64,000 nucleotides of DNA from Corynebacterium frankenforstense (lineage in GTDB: Bacteria; Actinomycetota; Actinomycetes; Mycobacteriales; Mycobacteriaceae): NCBI RefSeq assembly GCF_030211955.1, contig NZ_JASODI010000013.1, forward strand, positions 1 to 64,000. Reading direction: 5' to 3'. Both the position numbers and the translations under genes were made by a program. The notes under the pieces are model-generated. The model saw only the letters and a list, made by a program, of their open reading frames with translations. It was not told the DNA's origin and searched no databases. Position 1 is the stretch's first letter; every line of letters starts with the position of its first letter. Positions 53,123 through 61,695 of this stretch are shown here, piece by piece.

Positions 53123-53219
53123 TTCCACACGAACAGCTACCGACCAGACATGAAACCCTCAGGTTCCCCACATAAACTCACATAAAAAGCTTGACATTCC
53201 CACACAAACGGGCAATGAT
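53123..53219. promoter_or_regulatory. ptsI-fruK divergent control region
   Basis: For fruK, TTGACA (53191-53196) and AATGAT (53214-53219) are 17 bases apart, a near-consensus promoter. Three copies of a motif TTCnCACAYRAAC flank it: 53123-53134, 53165-53177 and 53197-53210, the last filling the spacer between -35 and -10. A fourth is upstream of sugR (50299-50313). They are likely operators of a DeoR-type repressor. Confidence 0.65.
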
Positions 53220-53264
53220 GGAGCGCGGAACGAACTGGCCCTGCCCGCAGGAGGATGCGCCACC

Positions 53265-54236
53265 GTGATTGTCACGCTGACCCCCAATCCAAGCACTGAC
53301 GCCACGCTCGAGCTGGACGGCCCGCTCGAGCGCGGCGCCGTGCTTCGCCTCAAGTCAACCACGCACGTCGCCGGAGGGAAAGGGGTGAACGTCGCCCACG
53401 CCGCGAAGCTGGCCGGGGCCGACACCCTCGCCGTCTTCCCCGCCGGCGCCGATGACCCCTTCGTCTCGCTCGTCGCCACCTCGGACGTGCCGCACCGCGA
53501 CGTCACCGTCGCCGGTTCGGTCCGTACCAACACGACGGTCACCGAGCCGGACGGCACCACCACCAAGCTCAACGGCCCCGGCCCGGAACTGTCCGAGTCC
53601 GAGCGCGCCGAGCTGACCGAGGCGCTCATCGCCGCCGTGCCCGAGGGCGCCGGCCAGTGGGTCGTGCTCGCCGGCTCGCTGCCGCCGGGGGCCCCCGCGG
53701 ACTGGTACGCGACGCTCGTCGACGCCGTCCGCGAGGCCTGTCCGGAGGCCAAGGTCGCCGTCGACACCTCCGACGCCCCGATGATCGCCCTGGGCGGTCG
53801 CTTTCCGGCCTCCGCCCCGGACCTGATCAAGCCCAACGGTCTCGAGCTCGGCCAGCTGGTCGGCGTCGACGGCCAGGAGCTCGAGCGCCTCGCCGAGGAC
53901 GGCGACTTCGGTCCCGTCGTCGAGGCGGCACGCAAGGTCAACGAGCAGGGCGTCGAGAACGTTCTGGTCACCCTCGGCGGGGCCGGTGCCGTCCTGGTCA
54001 CCCCCGAGGGCGCGTGGAAGGGCACCCCGCCGCCGACCACGGTCGCCTCGACCGTGGGCGCCGGCGACAGTTCGCTGACCGGGTTCATCCTGGCCACCCT
54101 CGACGGAGAGGACTCCGCCGGGGCCCTGCGACGCGCAGTGGCCTACGGCTCCGCCGCCGCCGGTCTGCCGGGCACCACGCTGCCGCGGCCGGACCAGGCC
54201 GACGTGGAGCGCACCCGGGTCTCCACGGTCGACTGA
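53265..54236 (+). CDS. fruK: 1-phosphofructokinase
   Basis: 323-residue PfkB-family kinase converting fructose 1-phosphate, the product of the fructose PTS, to fructose 1,6-bisphosphate. Signatures are VAGGKGVNVAHAAKLAG near residue 37 and the catalytic STVGAGDSSLTGF near 263. GTG start with AGGAGG eight to twelve bases upstream. It lies 100 bases before ptsF; the two form the fructose operon. The fruR regulator that precedes fruK in C. glutamicum is absent. Confidence 0.96.
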   Translation: MIVTLTPNPSTDATLELDGPLERGAVLRLKSTTHVAGGKGVNVAHAAKLAGADTLAVFPAGADDPFVSLVATSDVPHRDVTVAGSVRTNTTVTEPDGTTTKLNGPGPELSESERAELTEALIAAVPEGAGQWVVLAGSLPPGAPADWYATLVDAVREACPEAKVAVDTSDAPMIALGGRFPASAPDLIKPNGLELGQLVGVDGQELERLAEDGDFGPVVEAARKVNEQGVENVLVTLGGAGAVLVTPEGAWKGTPPPTTVASTVGAGDSSLTGFILATLDGEDSAGALRRAVAYGSAAAGLPGTTLPRPDQADVERTRVSTVD

Positions 54237-54336
54237 CCGCACCCAGGCGCACACACATCGGGTCCACGCCCCGCCAATTCGTCACCACCGACCCAATCAA
54301 CTCCATCAATCTCAGTAGTGCTCAAGAAGGACTGCC

Positions 54337-56466
54337 ATGACTGACCAGATCATCACCCCCGATCTCGTCGCGCTCGACGCCGACTTCGGGTCCTCGACCA
54401 CCGAGGTGATCCAGAAGCTCGCCGGCCTGGTGCACGCCGCCGGCCGCGCGACCGACCAGGCCGTGCTCGCCTCCGACGCCAAAGCCCGCGAGGCCAAGTC
54501 CGGCACTGGCGTGCCCGGCGGCGTCGCCATCCCCCACTGCCGTTCCGAGGCCGTCACCAAGCCGACCCTGGCGTTCGCCCGCCTGGCCAACGGCGTGGAC
54601 TTCTCCGGCCCCGACGGCGACGCCCACCTCGTGTTCCTGATCGCCGCCCCGGCCGGCGGCGGCAAGGAGCACCTGAAGATCCTCTCGAAGCTGGCCCGCG
54701 CCCTCGTGCGCAAGGACTTCCTGGCCGGCCTGCGCGAGGCCGAGACCCCGGAGCGCATCGTCGAGCTGGTCCTCAGCGTGGTCAACGCCCCGGCCAAGAA
54801 GAAGCCCGCCGCCGACGCCGCCGCCACCGGTGCCGCCGGCGCGGGTGCCGCCGGCGCCACCGCCGCGAGCGCTTCCGCCGCCGGTTCCGAGGCCGCCGCC
54901 CCGGCCGCCAAGTCCGGTGTCACGCGCATCGTCGCCATCACCGCCTGCCCGACCGGCATCGCCCACACCTACATGGCCGCCGACTCCCTGACTCAGGGGG
55001 CCGACGCCCGTGACGACGTCGACCTCGTCGTCGAGACCCAGGGTTCCTCGGCCGTCACCCCGGTCGACCCGAAGACCATCGAGGCCGCCGACGCGGTCAT
55101 CTTCGCCACCGACGTGGGAGTCAAGGACCGCGAGCGCTTCGCGGGCAAGCCGGTCATCGAGTCCGGCGTCAAGCGCGCCATCAACGAGCCGACCAAGATG
55201 ATCGACGAGGCCGTCGCCGCCTCGAAGAACCCGCGCGCCCACCGCGTGGCGGGCACCGCCGGCTCCTCCTCCGCCGCCGAGGCCGAGGAACAGAAGGGCC
55301 TGGGCTGGGGCAAGCGCATCCAGCAGGCCGTGATGACCGGCGTCTCCTACATGGTGCCCTTCGTCGCCGCCGGCGGTCTGCTACTGGCCCTGGGCTTCCT
55401 GCTCGCCGGCTACGACGTGGGATCCGACGACGGCTGGAAGGCCATCGTCCTGGGTAACTCGTTGACCAACCTACCGGCTAACGAGGTCGTCTTCGACGGC
55501 ACCACCTACAACTTCGACCGCTCCGGCCTGCTGCTCTACCTCGGTGCCGTGTGCTTCGCCACCGGCCAGATGTCGATGGGCTTCATCGTCGCCGCTCTGT
55601 CCGGCTACATCGCCTACGCGCTGGCCGGCCGCCCGGGCATCGTGCCCGGCTTCGTCGGCGGCGCGGTCTCCGTGCTCGTCGGCGCCGGCTTCATCGGCGG
55701 CCTGGTCACCGGTATCGTCGCCGGCCTGGTCGCCATGTGGATCGGCTCCTGGAAGGTACCGCGCTTCGTCGCCTCGCTGATGCCGGTCGTCATCATCCCG
55801 CTGCTCAGCTCGCTGACCGTCGGCGCCCTGATGTTCCTGCTGCTCGGCCGCCCGCTGGCCGCCCTGATGAACGGCCTGCAGGACTGGCTGACCTCCATGT
55901 CCGGCTCCTCCGCCGCGATCCTGGGCATCATCATCGGCCTGATGATGTGCTCCGACCTCGGTGGCCCGATCAACAAGGCCGCCTACCTCTTCGGTACCGC
56001 CGGCCTGTCCACCGGTGACGAGGCCTCCCTGAAGATCATGGCCGCCGTCATGGCCACCGGTATGGTCCCGCCGATCGCGCTGTCCGTCGCGACCTTCGTG
56101 CGCAAGAACCTGTTCACCCCCGCCGAGCAGGAGAACGGCAAGTCCTCCTGGCTGCTGGGTCTGTCCTTCGTCAGTGAGGGCGCCATCCCGTTCGCCGCGG
56201 CCGACCCGCTGCGTGTCATCCCCTCGATGATGCTCGGTGGCGCCACCACCGGTGCCCTGTCGATGATCTTCGGTGTCACCAGCCAGGCCCCGCACGGCGG
56301 CATCTTCGTGATCTTCGCGATCGCTCCCTGGTGGGGCTTCATCGTCTCGATCATCGCCGGTGTCCTCGTCGGCGCGGTCGCCGTGATCGCCATGAAGCAG
56401 TTCTGGCCCAACAAGGCCGCCGAGGCCGCTGCCGCCAAGGCGGAGAAGGCCCCGGCCAAGGCCTAA
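54337..56466 (+). CDS. ptsF: Fructose-specific PTS EIIABC
   Basis: 709 residues with fused domains A-B-C. IIA phospho-His67 in GVAIPHCRSE; an Ala-rich linker (about 155-190); IIB phospho-Cys204 in ITACPTGIAHTYMAADSL; IIC membrane domain from about 325, with some nine to ten helices (GVSYMVPFVAAGGLLLALGF, FIGGLVTGIVAGLVAMW) ending in a Lys/Ala tail. It imports fructose as fructose 1-phosphate. AGAAGGA lies ahead of the ATG. Confidence 0.96.
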   Translation: MTDQIITPDLVALDADFGSSTTEVIQKLAGLVHAAGRATDQAVLASDAKAREAKSGTGVPGGVAIPHCRSEAVTKPTLAFARLANGVDFSGPDGDAHLVFLIAAPAGGGKEHLKILSKLARALVRKDFLAGLREAETPERIVELVLSVVNAPAKKKPAADAAATGAAGAGAAGATAASASAAGSEAAAPAAKSGVTRIVAITACPTGIAHTYMAADSLTQGADARDDVDLVVETQGSSAVTPVDPKTIEAADAVIFATDVGVKDRERFAGKPVIESGVKRAINEPTKMIDEAVAASKNPRAHRVAGTAGSSSAAEAEEQKGLGWGKRIQQAVMTGVSYMVPFVAAGGLLLALGFLLAGYDVGSDDGWKAIVLGNSLTNLPANEVVFDGTTYNFDRSGLLLYLGAVCFATGQMSMGFIVAALSGYIAYALAGRPGIVPGFVGGAVSVLVGAGFIGGLVTGIVAGLVAMWIGSWKVPRFVASLMPVVIIPLLSSLTVGALMFLLLGRPLAALMNGLQDWLTSMSGSSAAILGIIIGLMMCSDLGGPINKAAYLFGTAGLSTGDEASLKIMAAVMATGMVPPIALSVATFVRKNLFTPAEQENGKSSWLLGLSFVSEGAIPFAAADPLRVIPSMMLGGATTGALSMIFGVTSQAPHGGIFVIFAIAPWWGFIVSIIAGVLVGAVAVIAMKQFWPNKAAEAAAAKAEKAPAKA

Positions 56467-56503
56467 GACTCTTCCGGCCTCCACGGCCCGCCACGACCCC
56501 GGT

Positions 56504-56533
56504 CCCCGCACCCGCGGGGGCGGGGTTTCGCTG
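56504..56533 (+). terminator. ptsF terminator
   Basis: CCCCGC paired with GCGGGG with inner CCC/GGG around GC, followed by TTTCG. Confidence 0.6.
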
Positions 56534-56696
56534 TGTCTGGGCCCGTCCGGCCGCTCCCACGCGACACCGGGGCCCGCTCACTACCACCCCCCACTTGTGG
56601 GCGTATTCTATGAGTTCCACCACACCTATCAGAGCACCTTTCGCGCCCGGCCACGCACCCACGCCGCGGGCGGGGCACGGACCTGCACCAACGGGA

Positions 56697-56706
56697 CGTC
56701 GTCAAT
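56697..56706 (-). repeat. ATTGACGACG dispersed motif upstream of ahpC
   Basis: Exact minus-strand copy, continuing TCCCGTTGGTG. It is the only exact copy whose orientation opposes both neighbouring genes. Confidence 0.6.
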
Positions 56707-56749
56707 TTAACGCCACAATCAGCGCCGCAAAATTAATTTGCTTCACTTA

Positions 56750-56777
56750 TTGACAATCCCGCGGAACCGACCAGAAT
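56750..56777 (+). promoter_or_regulatory. Promoter of ahpC-ahpD
   Basis: TTGACA (56750-56755) and CAGAAT (56772-56777) are 16 bases apart, preceded by an AT-rich UP-like patch (CAAAATTAATTTGC). Regulation by OxyR is expected from family knowledge, but a clear OxyR site could not be defined by eye. Confidence 0.6.
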
Positions 56778-56858
56778 CGATAGGCGACGGGGCACCGGGC
56801 CGCAGACCCGGGAGGCCCCACGGAGAATCTCTCTGCGAATCCCAGAAGGAGCGTGAAC

Positions 56859-57449
56859 ATGCTCACCGTCGGTGATCAGTTCCCCGAGTTCAACCTCACC
56901 GCCCTCAAGGGTGGCGACCTCCACGAGGCCGACGCCCAGCAGCCCGAGGACTACTTCGAGACCGTCAGCCTGGACAAGTACCCGCGTCAGTGGAAGGTGA
57001 TCTTCTTCTACCCGAAGGACTTCACCTTCGTCTGCCCGACCGAGATCGCCGCCTTCGGCGAGCTCAACGAGGAGTTCCTGGACCGCGACACCCAGATCCT
57101 GGGCGGCTCCGTGGACAACGAGTTCGCGCACTTCAACTGGCGCGCCACCCACCCGGACCTCAAGACCGTCGGTTTCCCGATGTTCTCCGACATCCGCCAC
57201 GAGCTCGTGCGCGCGCTGGGCATCGAGAACGCGGACGGCGTGGCCGACCGCGCCACCTTCATCGTCGACCCGGACGGCATCATCCAGTTCGTCTCCGTGA
57301 CCCCGGACGCCGTGGGCCGCAACGTCGACGAGGTGCTGCGCGTGCTCGACGCGCTGCAGTCCGAGGAGGTCTGCGCCTGCAACTGGGAGGCCAACGACCC
57401 GACCAAGAACATCAACAAGATGGACGTCGTACAGGAGGCGCTGAAGTAG
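56859..57449 (+). CDS. ahpC: Alkyl hydroperoxide reductase peroxiredoxin AhpC
   Basis: 196 residues. Peroxidatic Cys59 in DFTFVCPTE and the mycobacterial-type C-terminal pair Cys172/Cys174 in EEVCACNWE, which is reduced by AhpD. It destroys hydrogen peroxide, organic peroxides and peroxynitrite. ATG 56859 has AAGGAG seven bases upstream; GTG 56853 is too close to it. ahpD begins on the next base after the stop. Confidence 0.96.
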   Translation: MLTVGDQFPEFNLTALKGGDLHEADAQQPEDYFETVSLDKYPRQWKVIFFYPKDFTFVCPTEIAAFGELNEEFLDRDTQILGGSVDNEFAHFNWRATHPDLKTVGFPMFSDIRHELVRALGIENADGVADRATFIVDPDGIIQFVSVTPDAVGRNVDEVLRVLDALQSEEVCACNWEANDPTKNINKMDVVQEALK

Positions 57450-57986
57450 ATGGGCATCGCTGAACTCCGCTCCGGTTTCCCGGACTGGGCCAAGGACACC
57501 AAGCTCAACCTGGGCTCGCTGACCCGCTCCAAGGACCTCAACGAGCAGCAGCTGTGGGGCACCATGCTCGCCGTGGCCGCCTCCGCCGGCAACGCCACCG
57601 TGCTGCGCGAGATCGACGCCGAGGCCAAGGAGCACCTCTCCGAGGCCGCCCGCGACGCCGCCTTCGCCGCCGCGACCGTGATGGCCATGAACAACGTGGC
57701 CTACCGCTCGCGCGCATGGCTCGGCGACGACTACTCCGGCGTGCGCATGGGCCTGCGGATGAACGTCATCTCCAACCCCGGTGTGGAGAAGGCCGACTTC
57801 GAGCTGTGGTCGCTGGCGGTCTCCGCCGTCAACGGCTGCGAGCACTGCCTGACCGCCCACGAGCACACCCTTCGCGAGGAGGGCCTGAGCCGCGAGACGA
57901 TCTGGGAGGCCGTCAAGGTCGCCGGCACCGTGCGGGCCGCCGCGCAGGCCTACGACATTCTGGCGACGACCGGCTCGGACGACTAG
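57450..57986 (+). CDS. ahpD: Alkyl hydroperoxide reductase AhpD
   Basis: 178 residues. Catalytic CxxC at Cys130/Cys133 with His137 ([12 protein letters not shown]), the same numbering as M. tuberculosis AhpD. It links AhpC to dihydrolipoamide and so to NADH. The ATG abuts the ahpC stop. Placement of ahpCD between ptsF and ptsH is not the arrangement of C. glutamicum. Confidence 0.95.
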   Translation: MGIAELRSGFPDWAKDTKLNLGSLTRSKDLNEQQLWGTMLAVAASAGNATVLREIDAEAKEHLSEAARDAAFAAATVMAMNNVAYRSRAWLGDDYSGVRMGLRMNVISNPGVEKADFELWSLAVSAVNGCEHCLTAHEHTLREEGLSRETIWEAVKVAGTVRAAAQAYDILATTGSDD

Positions 57987-57989
57987 ACT
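57984..57989 (+). promoter_or_regulatory. Possible -10 box of ptsH (TAGACT)
   Basis: TAGACT overlaps the ahpD stop codon, about 85 bases upstream of the ptsH ATG. It would allow ptsH expression independent of ahpCD. Confidence 0.35.
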
Positions 57990-58073
57990 TCTGGCCGAGA
58001 TCGTCAGGCCTCGTGTCCGCCCGGACATCCGTTCGGGCACCGTGGCCGCAAACCGTTCAACGAAAGGACGACC

Positions 58074-58346
58074 ATGGCCTCCAAGACCGTTACCGTCGGC
58101 TCCGCCGTCGGCCTGCACGCCCGCCCGGCTTCCATCATCGCCGACGCCGCCGGTGAGTACGACGACGACATCTACCTGTCGCTCGTCGGTGGTGACGAGG
58201 ACGACGACGAGACGGATGCCGCTTCGTCGCTGATGATCATGGCCCTGGGCGCCGAGAAGGGCGACCAGGTCACCGTGACCTCGGACAACGCGGAGGCCGT
58301 GGAGAAGATCGCCGGCCTGATCGAGAAGGACCTCGACGCCGAGTAG
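58074..58346 (+). CDS. ptsH: PTS phosphocarrier protein HPr
   Basis: 90 residues. Phospho-His15 in VGLHARPASI. The Ser46-equivalent region is SSLMIMALGAEKG, and an acidic loop GGDEDDDETD precedes it as in corynebacterial HPr. It carries phosphate from enzyme I to the fructose and ascorbate-like EII proteins in this window. AAAGGA lies nine bases before the ATG. Confidence 0.97.
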   Translation: MASKTVTVGSAVGLHARPASIIADAAGEYDDDIYLSLVGGDEDDDETDAASSLMIMALGAEKGDQVTVTSDNAEAVEKIAGLIEKDLDAE

Positions 58347-58390
58347 TCCGCCGCCGGCGCCGGTGCCTGAGCCGGTGCTGTAACTGAAAG

Positions 58391-58418
58391 AGCCCTCCCG
58401 TCCCCGGGAGGGCTTTTC
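58391..58418 (+). terminator. ptsH terminator
   Basis: AGCCCTCCCG / CGGGAGGGCT around TCCC, then TTTTCT. Confidence 0.93.
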
Positions 58419-58619
58419 TCATGGGCGGGTGCGGTGTTTGCGGCCCGGTTTCCTGCCCGGTTTCCGGCCCTCCACTTGCCGACGTCCCGTCGGGCGCCGT
58501 GGGCGGTTGCGCGCGGCGTTGGCGCTCTTGTCATCCGCGGTGCAGGCGGGGTGCGGCGGTGGTAGGCGGGGTTTCCGCGGCTCGTCCGCCGGCCCGGGCG
58601 GGCATTTTCCCGCCGGGAT

Positions 58620-58655
58620 GTCAGAGTGTGCGATCTCGACGTCGCACACTCTGAC
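58620..58655. repeat. Palindrome 1 (14-bp arms)
   Basis: GTCAGAGTGTGCGA and TCGCACACTCTGAC are separated by eight bases. The arm differs by one base from that of palindrome 2. Confidence 0.85.
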
Positions 58656-58707
58656 GGCCACACGACCGTTATGCGAATCGTCGCAGGTCAGAGCCTCGAC
58701 GAAAAAC

Positions 58708-58753
58708 GGGGTGTCAGATTGTGCGACCGCTTCGTCGCACAATCTGACACCCC
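58708..58753. repeat. Palindrome 2 (20-bp arms)
   Basis: A perfect 20-bp inverted repeat around CGCTTC; arm core GTCAGATTGTGCGAC. A degenerate relative (GTCGCAGGTCAGAG, about 58680-58693) lies between the two palindromes. No T-run on either side. Confidence 0.88.
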
Positions 58754-58884
58754 ATGTCCCGCAAGGACCGGATCAGCCCCCTCGCAGCCCCGGGCACGGC
58801 CCGGTCGCCGCCCCGGGCGCGGCCCCGGGCACACCCCGGATCGCGGGGTCCTCCCCCGCCCCGGCGCCGGGATCGGGTCCCGCT

Positions 58885-60267
58885 TCAGCGCCGGGAGAAG
58901 ACCGCCGCGCCGCCCTCGCCGACGTGGACGTAGAGCCACTTGAGGATCGGGTAGCCGACGATGATGCCGATCGAGCCCCAGGCGATGCCCTCGAGCTCCA
59001 CCGGGCCAACCGAGAGGGTCAGGTTGCCGATGCCCGCGATCAGCGCCGTGGCCGCCGCGGTGAGGTTGACCGGGTTGTTGAAGTCGACCCGGTTGTCCTG
59101 CCAGATGCGGATGCCCAGCATGCCGATCAGGCCGTAGAGCACCAGGGTCGCCCCGCCGAGCACACCCGAGGGGATGGTGAAGATGAGCGCGCCGAACTTC
59201 GGGATGAAGGCCAGCGCCACCGCGGTCAGCGCGGCGACCCAGTAGGCGGCCGTGGAGTAGACGCGGGTCGCGGCCATCACGCCGACGTTCTCGGCGTAGG
59301 TCGTGGTGCCGGAGCCGCCGGACAGGCCCGCGACGGTGGTGGCCAGGCCGTCGGCGAGCAGCGCGTCGCCGGCCAGGCCGTCGAGGTTGCGGCCGGTCAT
59401 CTGGGAGACGGCCTTGACGTGGCCGACGTTCTCGGCGATGAGCACGATGATCACCGGCAGGGTGACCAGCACGGCCGAGAGCCGGAACTCCGGGGCGTGG
59501 AACTGCGGCACGCCGATCCAGGCGGCCTCGCGGATGTGCTCGGCGGCCTCGGGACCGATCGCACCGGTCAGGGCGGCGAAGACCCAGCCGATGATCACGC
59601 CGATGAGGATGCCCAGGCGGGCGACCATGCCGCGCCCGGCGACGGTGGCCACCAGGATGGCCAGCAGCGTCACGCCGGCCACCCAGGGCTGCGACTGGAA
59701 GTTGTCGGCGGCCGTGGGCGCGAGGTTCAGGCCGATCAGGGCGACGATCGCGCCGGTGACGGCCGGGGGCATCACGGCGTCGATGACGCGCTTGCCGGCG
59801 GCCTTGACGATGAAGCCCACGCAGGCCAGCGCCGCACCCGTGACGACGATGCCGCCGAGCTGGACGGCGATGCCGTCGGCCTGGGTGGCGGTCAGCGGGG
59901 CGATGAAGGCGAAGGAGCTGCCCAGGTAGCTGGGCAGCCGGTTGCGCGTCATCAGCAGGAAGAGCATGGTGCCCAGCCCGGAGAACAGCAGCGTGGTGTT
60001 GACCGGGAAGCCGGTGATCGTCGGCACCAGCAGGGTGGCGCCGAACATGGCGATGACGTGCTGCATGCCGATGCCGATGGTGCGCGGCCAGCTCAGCCGC
60101 TCCTCGGGCTCGACGACCTCACCGGGCAGGATCCTCCGGCCGTCGCCGTGCAGCGTCCAGCCCAGTCCGCGGCGGGCGGGTGCCGCCGCTCCCCCGTCGG
60201 CGGTGTCCGTGCCGGTCCCCGCCCCCGCGGAGCCGGCGTCTTCTGTGCGGTTCTCGGATTCGTTCAC
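58885..60267 (-). CDS. uraA: Uracil/xanthine permease (NCS2 family, UraA-like)
   Basis: 460 residues. A hydrophilic Ala/Gly-rich N-terminus of about 60 residues precedes some twelve to fourteen membrane segments. The NCS2 substrate residues are seen as the Glu of AENVGHVKAVSQMTGR and the Glu of GTTTYAENVGVMAATRV, the pattern of uracil rather than xanthine transporters. Proton-coupled uracil uptake is the likely role. GTG start at 60267, with AATAAT eight bases before it, so possibly leaderless. Confidence 0.92.
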   Translation of the reverse strand: MNESENRTEDAGSAGAGTGTDTADGGAAAPARRGLGWTLHGDGRRILPGEVVEPEERLSWPRTIGIGMQHVIAMFGATLLVPTITGFPVNTTLLFSGLGTMLFLLMTRNRLPSYLGSSFAFIAPLTATQADGIAVQLGGIVVTGAALACVGFIVKAAGKRVIDAVMPPAVTGAIVALIGLNLAPTAADNFQSQPWVAGVTLLAILVATVAGRGMVARLGILIGVIIGWVFAALTGAIGPEAAEHIREAAWIGVPQFHAPEFRLSAVLVTLPVIIVLIAENVGHVKAVSQMTGRNLDGLAGDALLADGLATTVAGLSGGSGTTTYAENVGVMAATRVYSTAAYWVAALTAVALAFIPKFGALIFTIPSGVLGGATLVLYGLIGMLGIRIWQDNRVDFNNPVNLTAAATALIAGIGNLTLSVGPVELEGIAWGSIGIIVGYPILKWLYVHVGEGGAAVFSRR

Positions 60268-60402
60268 AGACCTCGATTATTGCGTGCCCAGGTCGCACAC
60301 GGAAATCTGTCTAACGGATCACTACTACTTCCGGTTGAGTCGTTATGTCATTAGCACGACTACTAGCGCAGTTGTATCAGACCAATCGGCTCGGAGGTCA
60401 TC
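60268..60402. promoter_or_regulatory. Divergent uraA/gntR control region
   Basis: AT-rich. For uraA, AATAAT lies eight bases before the GTG. For the GntR gene, TTGTAT (60372-60377) is a candidate -10, and GTCGT...ACGAC (60350-60360 area) forms a short inverted repeat with an AT-rich centre that could be a GntR operator. GGAGG is five bases before ATG 60403. Confidence 0.4.
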
Positions 60403-61134
60403 ATGGATCATCCGAAGTACATCGTCGCCGAGGCGGCGATCGCCGACATCTGCGCCGGTCAGGAAAACGGTGACCGCCTCCCGAGCGAGGGCAGGCTCTG
60501 CTCGATGCTCAACGTCTCGCGGATCACCGTCCGGCGTGCCCTGGATGAACTCGAGAACGAGGGCCGCGTCAAGCGGATCCAGGGCAGCGGCACCTTCGTG
60601 CTCGACCCGGACGACCACCCGGTCGCCCCGGCGGAGGTCATGAGCCCGCTCGGATTCCACTCGCAGATGGTCCAGCGCGGCCACCGTGTCGAGTCGCGGA
60701 TCCTGAGCTTCGGCACTGTGTCCGCCGATGAGCAGATCGCCGCCCGCCTCGGCGTCCCCCTGGACGCCCGGGTGATGCGGCTGGAACGGCTGCGCTTCCT
60801 CGACGGGTCCGTCCACCACCTCACCCGGGCGTGGCGGAGCGCCGACCGGTTCCCGGTCGCGGAGGACACCGATTTCAGTACCGCGTCGCTCTACGCCGTC
60901 CTGCGCTCCTGTGGCGCGCGGACGGACCGCGAGCAGGTCACCGTCTTCCTGCGTATGCCCACCGGCGACGAGGCCGCACTCCTCGGTATCCCTGAGGACC
61001 GGCCGCGCCTGGCGAGCTGGTCGACGGTCACCTCGACCGCCGGCAGCCCCATCGCCTGCTCGGCGACGATCCGCCGCGACTCGGACGCCTCGATGTCCTT
61101 CACCGTCGAACCGGCGGCACGGCAGCAACCGTGA
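60403..61134 (+). CDS. GntR-family (HutC subfamily) regulator with UTRA domain
   Basis: 243 residues. N-terminal winged helix (LPSEGRLCSMLNVSRITVRRALDELENEG region, residues 27-55) and UTRA effector domain (MSPLGFHSQMVQRGH, VMRLERLRFLDGSVHHLTRAW). It is first gene of the ascorbate-type PTS cluster and most likely its local repressor, responding to a phosphorylated sugar. The start ATG has GGAGG. Confidence 0.9.
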   Translation: MDHPKYIVAEAAIADICAGQENGDRLPSEGRLCSMLNVSRITVRRALDELENEGRVKRIQGSGTFVLDPDDHPVAPAEVMSPLGFHSQMVQRGHRVESRILSFGTVSADEQIAARLGVPLDARVMRLERLRFLDGSVHHLTRAWRSADRFPVAEDTDFSTASLYAVLRSCGARTDREQVTVFLRMPTGDEAALLGIPEDRPRLASWSTVTSTAGSPIACSATIRRDSDASMSFTVEPAARQQP

Positions 61135-61177
61135 CCACCCCTTGACCCGACCTGTCCCAGAAGAAAGGAGCCTGATC

Positions 61178-61621
61178 ATGGCGGACCTGCCCCTCCCCGA
61201 TTCCCGCATCGGCTTCATGCACGCCTCCGACTGGCGCGCGGCCGTCGAACGCAGCCTCGGCATGCTGGAGGCTGAGGGCTTCATCACCCGCAACTACATC
61301 GACACCGTCATCGCCTCCGTCGAGTCCGGCAAGGGCCTGTACATGGCCCTCGGCCAGGGCCTCATGCTCGCCCACTGCCGTCCCGAGGACGGCGCGCTGG
61401 AAACCGGCATCTCGCTGGTGGTCCTCGACGAGCCGGTGCCGCTGGGCGATTCGGACGACCATCCGGTCAACCTGATCTGGGGACTGTGCGCGAACGACTC
61501 GCACGCCCACCAGCAGATCATGGCCGAGCTGGCCAAGGTGCTCATGCAGTTCGAGGCCCGCGAGGCGCTCAGCGCCGCCCGCGACATCGAGGCTGTCCGC
61601 GCCGCGATCGCCGCCGCCTGA
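61178..61621 (+). CDS. PTS EIIA, ascorbate/mannitol type (UlaC-like)
   Basis: 147 residues, PTS_EIIA type 2 fold. The phospho-His is probably His66 in QGLMLAHCRPEDG. It receives phosphate from HPr and passes it to the EIIB encoded next. AAAGGAG lies eight bases before the ATG. Typical partners are UlaB/UlaA-type subunits, which follow. No sugar-metabolising enzyme gene is linked, so the substrate remains open. Confidence 0.92.
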   Translation: MADLPLPDSRIGFMHASDWRAAVERSLGMLEAEGFITRNYIDTVIASVESGKGLYMALGQGLMLAHCRPEDGALETGISLVVLDEPVPLGDSDDHPVNLIWGLCANDSHAHQQIMAELAKVLMQFEAREALSAARDIEAVRAAIAAA

Positions 61622-61695
61622 TCCAGGCCTCCCTACCAGCCCCCGAAACAACCAACCACCGACACAAGACGTCACACAACGAAAGGTTCCAGATC

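Larger units (their letters stand above)
56467..56858 (+). other. ptsF-ahpC intergenic region
   Basis: No gene. It contains a ptsF terminator (56504-56533, CCCCGC..GCGGGG then TTTCG), a GC-rich stretch, an exact dispersed motif on the minus strand (56697-56706), then an AT-rich patch leading to the ahpC promoter at 56750. Confidence 0.6.
58419..58884. other. Gene-free stretch with paired palindromes
   Basis: 466 bases without a convincing gene between ptsH and the convergent uracil permease gene. The left part is GC-rich low complexity with a GGCGGG/CCCGCC hairpin near 58597-58615; the middle holds two related perfect palindromes; the right part has repeated GCCCCGGGC units. Open frames here exist on both strands only because the palindromes read alike in both directions (peptides of the type LCD..VA.SDTP). 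Confidence 0.6.

Noticed and set aside
56778..56784. CGATAGG shared by ahpC and oxyR upstream regions as an OxyR site
   Set aside because: A single heptamer without the dyad of OxyR sites is too weak and may be chance.
58429..58943. Small proteins on both strands in the ptsH-uraA gap
   Set aside because: Both frames arise from the palindromes reading alike on both strands; no ribosome-binding site or coding-like composition.
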